From assembly GCF_003386865.1 (NCBI RefSeq), contig NZ_QTUA01000001.1, positions 930,001-994,000 on the forward strand: a DNA stretch of 64,000 nucleotides, given 5' to 3'. The stretch comes from Calidifontibacter indicus (GTDB lineage: Bacteria > Actinomycetota > Actinomycetes > Actinomycetales > Dermatophilaceae). Below, in pieces: positions 58,808 through 64,000 of this stretch (position 1 is the first letter of the stretch; every line of letters begins with the position of its first letter). The notes under the pieces were generated by a model, which saw nothing but the letters and a program-made list of their open reading frames with translations, did not search any database and was not told the origin of the DNA. Made by a program: the position numbers and the translations under genes.

Positions 58808-59509
58808 ATGTCCAGCACCGCCTTGCGCAACCGCGTCGCCTTCGGCTCGATCGTCCTGGTCGGCGCTCTCGGCCTGACCGCGTGCAACAGCAGCGACACG
58901 ACCGTCACCAACAGCAGCTCGTCCACTTCGTCCTCGACCTCCTCCAGCGCGCCGTCGACCTCGAGCGAGACCTCCTCCTCGTCCACCGAGTCGAGCACCG
59001 AGTCGAGCACCTCGACCGAGTCGTCCTCGTCGTCGACCGAGTCGTCGACCACCTCGCAGTCGCCGAGCTCGTCCGCCACCTCCGGCTCGACCGCCGAGAC
59101 CCCGCGCGGCACGACGATGAAGTTCAACGAGAGCGCGGTCATCAAGGAGAGCGGCAAGACCTTCCGCCTCACGGTCAAGGAGGTGCAGGTTGCTCCTGAG
59201 TCGATCTACTCGCAGAAGAACCTCGACAAGAGCAAGGGCACGGTCTACTACCTGCGCTACGACGTGAGCCCGATCGAGGCCGACGGCTCGTTCTACCCGA
59301 GCAGCGTCAACGGCCTGTGGCTGTACCCGACCTTCACCCAGGGCCAGACCGCCAAGCGGATGTACGGCTCGACCGACGACTGCAAGAGCAGCTCCGGGAA
59401 GCTCGAGGTCGGCCAGACCGGCAGCGGCTGCAACATCTACCAGATCACCGGCGAGACCTCGAAGACCGCCACCTACGCCAACTCCAGCCACCGCATCACC
59501 TGGGAGTGA
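58808..59509 (+). CDS. Ser/Thr-rich lipoprotein with DUF4352-like domain
   Basis: A 233-residue exported lipoprotein. The signal peptide ends in the lipobox LTAC at 23-26. Residues 30-98 are an almost pure Ser/Thr/Glu linker (SSTESSTESSTSTESSSSST). The C-terminal 135 residues (KTFRLTVKEVQVAPESIYSQ, GTVYYLRYDVSPIEADGSFY) look like the immunoglobulin-like DUF4352 fold, with two cysteines (DDCKSSS, GSGCNIY) probably bridged. AGGGAG precedes the ATG. The function is unknown; extracellular binding or signalling is possible. Confidence 0.82.
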   Translation: MSSTALRNRVAFGSIVLVGALGLTACNSSDTTVTNSSSSTSSSTSSSAPSTSSETSSSSTESSTESSTSTESSSSSTESSTTSQSPSSSATSGSTAETPRGTTMKFNESAVIKESGKTFRLTVKEVQVAPESIYSQKNLDKSKGTVYYLRYDVSPIEADGSFYPSSVNGLWLYPTFTQGQTAKRMYGSTDDCKSSSGKLEVGQTGSGCNIYQITGETSKTATYANSSHRITWE

Positions 59510-59533
59510 TCGGGTAACACCCCTGGATCGACG

Positions 59534-59575
59534 AAAAGGGAAGTGGCCGCCTCGTGGCGGCCACTTCCCCTTTTT
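59534..59575 (+). terminator. Intrinsic terminator with T-tract
   Basis: Stem AAAAGGG-AAGTGGCCGCC / GGCGGCCACTTCCCCTTTT with a TCGT loop and one bulged C, followed by TTTTT. It stops the lipoprotein transcript and, by its A-tract, also the convergent serine-hydrolase gene. Confidence 0.88.
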
Positions 59576-59587
59576 CGGTCCCCTCGG

Positions 59588-60922
59588 TCAGCCGAAGGGC
59601 AGCGGCTCCCGGGTGAACTTGTAGGTGGCCCAGTTCAGTTGGCGCACCGACCCGTCGGGGTGTCGGTGCACGACCAGGCGTTCTCCCTTCTCCCGGCCGG
59701 CGACGGTGCGATAGACGTCCGGCTCCAGTTGGGTGAAGCGCGACCACGGCGCGCTGTCGGGCGCCCGGTCGAGGCGGGCCTGCAGTTCGCCTTCCCGGAT
59801 GACGAAGGTGAAACCCGCGCCCTCGGAGAACCAGCGGCCGGTGAGCTCGGTGAGGCCGTCCGGGGTCGTGGTGCCCGGCGTCCAGGGGGTCGGCAGGGCC
59901 GGGTCACGCTCGGCGACGAGCGACCCCAAGGCGACCGCGGTGGCGTCCGGGGCGACCGCGTTCGTCGCGTTGTTGAGCACGCCCGCGCTCACCCCGCTGG
60001 TGGTCTCGGAGAAGAACCCGGTGATGCCGCCGGGCAGGCCACCGGTGTGTCCGAACCAGGTGCGGCCGTCCTTGCGGACGAGTTGGAAACCGAGTCCCCA
60101 CGCGCCGGTCCACGACCCGTCGACCAGCAGTTGCGGGGTGAGCATCTCCGCGACGGTGTCCTTTCGCAGCACCGCTTCGTCGGGGTCGAGCAGGAACTGG
60201 TGCCAGCGCATCATGTCCGCGAGCGTGCTGCACAGGGCCCCGGCCGCCGCGGTGGCTCCCTTGTCCAACAACGGTTCCCGCACCGGCACGTCGGTGAACG
60301 GCGCGACGTAGTACTGCCCGGAGTGGGGCGCGGTGAGAGTGAGCCCGGAACGCTTGAGGCCGACCGGGTCGAGCAGGCGGGTCTGCAACGACTCGGCCCA
60401 CTCGCGGCCGTCGAGGCGGGCGACGAGTTCGCCGAGCAGCGAGAACCCGAGGTTGCTGTAGTGCCAGACCAGATGTGGGCGACCGATCCGCTCGGCCTTG
60501 TTCCACCCGTCGACAAGGCCCGCACGATCGGGGAATTCGAGTGTGTCCCAGACGTCCCCGACCGGCTCGCGCTGCATCCCACTGCCGTGCACCAGCAACT
60601 GACGGACGGTGACGGTGCCGTGTTCGACGCCCGGGAGGTGGGTCTCCAACCGGTCGTCGAGGTCGAGCCGGCCTTCGTCGCGCAGCTGCATGATCATCGC
60701 CGCGGTGAAGGTCTTGGTGTTCGACGCGACCAGGAACTGGGTGTCGGGGCCAAGAGGCACCTGAGGATCGTCGAGGTCGGCGACGCCGATCGCCGTCGAC
60801 CACACCAACTCTGACTCACGTGCGACTCCGGCCACCAGTCCCGGTGTGCGACTTGCGATCTGGCTGTCTCGGGCGATGCGTTCAAGGTCTCGGACGAGCG
60901 ACTTGCGCAATGAGTTCGACAT
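59588..60922 (-). CDS. Serine hydrolase, class C beta-lactamase fold
   Basis: A 444-residue penicillin-binding-like esterase. The nucleophile motif Ser-x-x-Lys is in FLVASNTKTFTAAMIMQL near 66, the Tyr-x-Asn in VWHYSNLGFSLLGELV near 150, and an HTGG near 295 replaces KTG. The C-terminal 110 residues form a lipocalin-like domain (LTELTGRWFSEGAGFTFVIR). No signal peptide is apparent, so it works in the cytoplasm. Substrates of this family include esters, D-amino-acid peptides and lactams; the antibiotic role is unlikely. Confidence 0.87.
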   Translation of the reverse strand: MSNSLRKSLVRDLERIARDSQIASRTPGLVAGVARESELVWSTAIGVADLDDPQVPLGPDTQFLVASNTKTFTAAMIMQLRDEGRLDLDDRLETHLPGVEHGTVTVRQLLVHGSGMQREPVGDVWDTLEFPDRAGLVDGWNKAERIGRPHLVWHYSNLGFSLLGELVARLDGREWAESLQTRLLDPVGLKRSGLTLTAPHSGQYYVAPFTDVPVREPLLDKGATAAAGALCSTLADMMRWHQFLLDPDEAVLRKDTVAEMLTPQLLVDGSWTGAWGLGFQLVRKDGRTWFGHTGGLPGGITGFFSETTSGVSAGVLNNATNAVAPDATAVALGSLVAERDPALPTPWTPGTTTPDGLTELTGRWFSEGAGFTFVIREGELQARLDRAPDSAPWSRFTQLEPDVYRTVAGREKGERLVVHRHPDGSVRQLNWATYKFTREPLPFG

Positions 60923-61048
60923 GGTTCGAGCCTACGTCGGCCGTCCTTCGGCCCCACTTCGGCGCAGATGTTCACCTGTTCGTCGCATTCGCGTCGGATC
61001 CGTACCGCAGGATTTCGGCGACGACAACGTCCCCGGGGGTGGATAGGC

Positions 61049-61897
61049 ATGGCCAACACGGCGGAGACCGGCATGCCCTGGCGGGTCACCGATCGTGCGC
61101 TCGTGCTGACCCCCGAGGTCGGATCGGTGCGATTGGCCTGGCGCGCCTTCGGGCCCATGGTCGCGTACGAGGTGCACGGGGTGCCCGGACGGCGCGAGGG
61201 CTGGCGACCGAACGGGTCGACGCGCATCTCGGTGGCGACGACCACCGGGTTCGTGCACCGTGGGTTGGGTGCCTACGACGCCACCTGGTCGTACCGCGTG
61301 CTCGCGGTGACCAGCGACGGCGAGCACCTGATGACCCCGGTCGCCGTCACCACGACGACGACCTCCGTGACCGTGACCGGCCGGCCGATCGCGGTCGTCG
61401 GTGCATTCGACGGCAGCGGCCTCGACCTGGCGATCAGCAGTTCCGGCTTCGTGCACTACCGCACGACCTTCCCGAGCGACGTCGACTTCCGCTACGGCTT
61501 CGACAGCCCCGAGCGCCGGTGGAGCTACGTGCAGCCTGGCCCCGAGGACGCGTGGGCCGGACGGCGCAGCCACCGCTTCCGGCTGCGCTTCGACCTCGAC
61601 GAACTTCCCGACGGCGACGTCGACCTCGCGCTCTGGCTGGTCGACCGGCACCCCACCCGCGCCGGATCCGCGAGCATCGCGGTCAACTGCCTGCCGCTGG
61701 AGACCCTGCTGTTCGACGAGACGATCGGGGAGACGCACCAGTCGCTGGTCGTGCCGGGCAGCGGCGCCGGCCCCGCCTACTTCGAGATGCCGGTGCCGCG
61801 CGACCTGCTGCGACTGGGTGAGAACACGGTCGACATCGCCAAGGACCACGGGAGCTGGATCGCCTACGACGCGATCGGGGTCTTCGGGCGCGGGTGA
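61049..61897 (+). CDS. Carbohydrate-binding/lyase-domain-like protein
   Basis: A 282-residue beta-rich protein without a signal peptide. The first third (VRLAWRAFGPMVAYEVHGVP, YDATWSYRVLAVTSDGE) reads as fibronectin-like strands. The last two thirds (HRFRLRFDLDELPDGDVDLA; IAVNCLPLETLLFDETIGE; NTVDIAKDHGSWIAYDAIGV) resemble the galactose-binding jelly-roll third domain of rhamnogalacturonan lyases. The catalytic domain is absent. The ATG at 61049 has GGGGGTGGA upstream. The role is not known; binding of a sugar polymer is an inference. Confidence 0.6.
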   Translation: MANTAETGMPWRVTDRALVLTPEVGSVRLAWRAFGPMVAYEVHGVPGRREGWRPNGSTRISVATTTGFVHRGLGAYDATWSYRVLAVTSDGEHLMTPVAVTTTTTSVTVTGRPIAVVGAFDGSGLDLAISSSGFVHYRTTFPSDVDFRYGFDSPERRWSYVQPGPEDAWAGRRSHRFRLRFDLDELPDGDVDLALWLVDRHPTRAGSASIAVNCLPLETLLFDETIGETHQSLVVPGSGAGPAYFEMPVPRDLLRLGENTVDIAKDHGSWIAYDAIGVFGRG

Positions 61898-61949
61898 GCC
61901 CCGGGCTCCCGTCCGCGGGTTGTCGGCGGTGCCGTCTAGGCTGACCCGC

Positions 61950-62573
61950 ATGTCGACCGCCGCCGGGTACATCGTGTTCGAGGGCGGCGACGGCGCCGGC
62001 AAGACCACCCAGATCGAGGCGCTCGCGCAGTGGTTGCGCGCGCAGGGGCGCACCGTGCTGCTCACCCGCGAGCCGGGCGGCACCGACCTCGGCCGACAGA
62101 TCCGGGAGCTGGTGCTGCACGGCGACCATGTCGACCCGCGCGCCGAGGCCTTGTTGTTTGCGGCCGACCGCGCCCACCACATCGCCACGCTGGTGCGTCC
62201 GGCGCTCGAGCGCGCCGAGATCGTGCTGCAAGACCGCTACCTCGACTCCTCGATCGCCTACCAGGGGCAGGGACGCGACCTGGTGCCCGACGAGATCCGT
62301 GGCCTGTCGATGTGGGCCACCCGGGAGTTGCTGCCCGAGCTCACCGTCGTGCTCGACGTCGACCCGGTGCTCGGTCGCGCCCGCCGTGGCGACGTGCACG
62401 ACCGGTTGGAACGCGAGGCCGACGACTTCCACGCCCGGGTGCGGGAGCAGTTCCTCGCGATGGCGCAGACCGCACCCGAGCGCTACCTCGTGCTCGATGC
62501 CTCCCTCCCGCGCGACGAGCTCGCCGCGGCGATCCGCGCGCGAGTGGCGCCGTTGATCGGGGCATCGGCATGA
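61950..62573 (+). CDS. tmk: Thymidylate kinase
   Basis: A 207-residue dTMP kinase. P-loop EGGDGAGKTTQ near 10-20, the DRx-like REPGGTDLG near 41, DRYLDSSIAYQGQGRDL near 92-108, and LID-region RARRGDVHDRLER near 147. It makes dTDP for DNA synthesis and overlaps holB by 4 bp, as in many bacteria. Confidence 0.95.
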   Translation: MSTAAGYIVFEGGDGAGKTTQIEALAQWLRAQGRTVLLTREPGGTDLGRQIRELVLHGDHVDPRAEALLFAADRAHHIATLVRPALERAEIVLQDRYLDSSIAYQGQGRDLVPDEIRGLSMWATRELLPELTVVLDVDPVLGRARRGDVHDRLEREADDFHARVREQFLAMAQTAPERYLVLDASLPRDELAAAIRARVAPLIGASA

Positions 62574-63727
62574 GCGTCGAGACCGCCGCGGGCGTGTGGG
62601 CCGACGTCGTCGGGCAGCCCGAGGTCGTCGCCACCCTCGATCGGGCGGTGCGCGAACCGGCCGCGATGACCCACGCGTGGCTGTTCACCGGCCCGCCCGG
62701 TTCCGGACGCTCGACGGCGGCGCGGGCGTTCGCGGCGGCGCTGCAGTGCCCGCAGCACGGCTGTGGCACCTGCCGCGAATGCCGCACCGTGCTCGACGGA
62801 TCGCACGCCGACCTCACCGTGCTCACCACCCAGGGGCTGTCGATCCAGGTGAAGGACGCCCGCGAACTCGCGCGCGTGGCGCAGCACTCGCCGTCCGTCG
62901 GGCCGTGGCAGGTGATCCTCGTCGAGGACGCCGACCGGCTCACCGAACGCGCCGCCGACGCGCTGCTGAAGGCGCTCGAGGAGCCGGTGCCGCGCACCGT
63001 GTGGCTGCTGTGCGCGCCGAGCCTCGAAGACGTCATCATCACCATTCGCAGCCGCAGCCGGCACGTGCGGTTGCGCACGCCGTCCGTCGACGCGGTGGCC
63101 GACCTGCTCGAGCGGCGCGACGGCGTGCCGCGCAGCCAGGGGCTGCTCGCCGCCCACGCCGCGCAGTCGCACGTCGGGTTGGCCAAGCGGTTGGCCAAGG
63201 ACGAAGCGGCCCGGGGGCGCCGCGCCGACACGCTGCGCCTGGCCGGTTCGATCCACTCCCTCGGCGACGCGATGCGTGCCGCCGAGCAACTCGACGGGCT
63301 CGCCAAGCAGGAGTCGTCGGCGTCGGCGTCCGAACGCGATGCGGCCGAGCGGGAACGACTGCTGGAGCAGTTGGGTGCCGACCCGGCCGCCCGCACCCAG
63401 CCGCCGCACGTGCGCTCGCAGCTGGCGGCGCTGGAGAAGGAACAGAAGACCCGCGCGACCCGGATCGGCCGCGACGTCATCGACCGTTCGCTCGTCGACC
63501 TGATGTCGATCTACCGCGACGCCCTGGTGCAACAGACCGGCAGCCCGGTCGAACTCATCAACCAGGACCACCGCGAGCAGGTCGACCGGCTCACCAGCCG
63601 TCCGGCGGAGTCGTTGCTCGGCGCGATGGACGCCATCGGCACCGCCCGCGAACGGATCGCGGCCAACGTGCCGCCGCTGCTGGCGTTGGAAGCGATGATG
63701 ATCGCGCTGCGCACCGAGCGAGACTGA
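62570..63727 (+). CDS. holB: DNA polymerase III subunit delta'
   Basis: A 385-residue clamp-loader subunit. The AAA+ P-loop is HAWLFTGPPGSGRSTAARAF near 35-54 with Arg replacing the catalytic lysine, as expected for delta' that does not hydrolyse ATP. The zinc module CPQHGCGTCREC lies at about 60-71 and ILVEDADRLTERAADALLKA near 111-130 is the degenerate Walker B. The family sensor motif SRSRHVRL lies near 159. The C-terminal collar domain is complete. Confidence 0.95.
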   Translation: MSVETAAGVWADVVGQPEVVATLDRAVREPAAMTHAWLFTGPPGSGRSTAARAFAAALQCPQHGCGTCRECRTVLDGSHADLTVLTTQGLSIQVKDARELARVAQHSPSVGPWQVILVEDADRLTERAADALLKALEEPVPRTVWLLCAPSLEDVIITIRSRSRHVRLRTPSVDAVADLLERRDGVPRSQGLLAAHAAQSHVGLAKRLAKDEAARGRRADTLRLAGSIHSLGDAMRAAEQLDGLAKQESSASASERDAAERERLLEQLGADPAARTQPPHVRSQLAALEKEQKTRATRIGRDVIDRSLVDLMSIYRDALVQQTGSPVELINQDHREQVDRLTSRPAESLLGAMDAIGTARERIAANVPPLLALEAMMIALRTERD

Positions 63728-63759
63728 GTCACGCCCTCGATGACGTAGCGTTGAGCACC

Positions 63760-64000
63760 ATGAGCCGCTCCTCCCGCCGTGCCCTGCGCCCCGTTGCCGC
63801 CGCGCTGACCGCGTCCGCGCTCGTGTTGTCCGGATGCAGCGGCGGTTCCGGCAACGGCTCGTCGAGTTCGTCCTCCGAGGTGGGGTCGCAGCCCTCCGGT
63901 GGGTCGTCCAGCGCGAGCGGCAGTGCGAGCGCCAGTGGCACGGCGGCGAGCACCGCGGGGCTGCAGAAGTTCTACGACCAGAAGCTGACCTGGTCGAACT
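63760..64000 (+). CDS. Secreted lipoprotein, start of a TAP-like alpha/beta hydrolase (partial)
   Basis: The first 80 codons are present before the right edge. The signal peptide ends in LSGC at 23-26 (lipobox), followed by a Ser/Gly-rich linker (SSSSSSEVGSQPSGGSSSAS) and the start of the mature domain LQKFYDQKLTWSN. That last segment is typical of actinobacterial tripeptidyl-aminopeptidase-like hydrolases (SlpD/CaeA type). The assignment rests on only a dozen residues, so it is tentative. Confidence 0.7.
   Translation, partial: MSRSSRRALRPVAAALTASALVLSGCSGGSGNGSSSSSSEVGSQPSGGSSSASGSASASGTAASTAGLQKFYDQKLTWSN

Noticed and set aside
59588-60922. Beta-lactamase conferring resistance
   Set aside because: No signal peptide, a C-terminal lipocalin-like domain and an HTGG instead of KTG point to an esterase-like serine hydrolase.

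Overview
The window is very GC-rich, uses GTG and TTG starts freely, and carries a WhiB regulator, a PonA2-type penicillin-binding protein, paired ArsA/Get3-like ATPases, a Tad/Flp pilus locus and a TopA with a lysine-rich tail. This points to an actinobacterium, probably of the Micrococcales (Dermacoccaceae or Intrasporangiaceae type). From about 29.9 kb to the right end the gene order follows the mycobacterial block Rv3683 to Rv3644c. Matching members are the metallophosphoesterase, ponA2, whiB4, two ArsA ATPases, DUF4177, RidA, a metallo-beta-lactamase-fold enzyme, crp, nth, NUDIX, the ssd/tadABC/TadE locus, a DUF1998 helicase, topA and holB. That part is chromosomal backbone.

Left part (1-16.3 kb): the end of an amino-acid ABC transporter, a family 5 uracil-DNA glycosylase, a DUF2695 protein, and a tightly coupled flavin/iron-sulfur electron-transfer operon (Ser-rich exported protein, ApbE, ferric-reductase-like membrane protein, NuoF-like flavoprotein, ferredoxin). 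A VapBC pair and an acyl-CoA ligase follow. Next is a gene graveyard with recognisable ends of sdaA and purU and an N-terminally truncated phosphopantetheinyl transferase, then a glutaminase-STAS fusion and a GH65 phosphorylase with its beta-phosphoglucomutase-like partner.

Accessory island (about 16.3-29.7 kb): a duplicated glsA 3' end, a tyrosine-integrase fragment, a 25-bp perfect inverted repeat, an NYN-domain ribonuclease, a frameshifted excisionase, and a complete but damaged type I restriction-modification operon on the minus strand. The operon order is hsdR, hsdS, GIY-YIG nuclease, PD-(D/E)xK nuclease, HTH antitoxin, PIN toxin, hsdM, so a toxin-antitoxin pair lies inside the R-M operon. 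hsdS is interrupted by a 1653-bp IS1380-type element with a perfect 4-bp target duplication; removing it in silico restores a 394-codon frame. The GIY-YIG gene is also frameshifted, so the locus looks recently inactivated. A divergent gene encodes an unrecognised membrane protein, and a tRNA-Pro closes the island.

Right part (29.8-64 kb): cell-wall synthesis (PBP), redox and envelope regulation (WhiB, ArsA pair), DNA repair (Nth), nucleotide and CoA clean-up (two NUDIX enzymes), NhaA, a Fic-like protein, pilus assembly and secretion (Tad), replication and topology (helicase, TopA, Tmk, HolB) and several Ser-rich lipoproteins. The intergenic spaces hold strong hairpin terminators and a family of long stem-loops with small inner palindromes.
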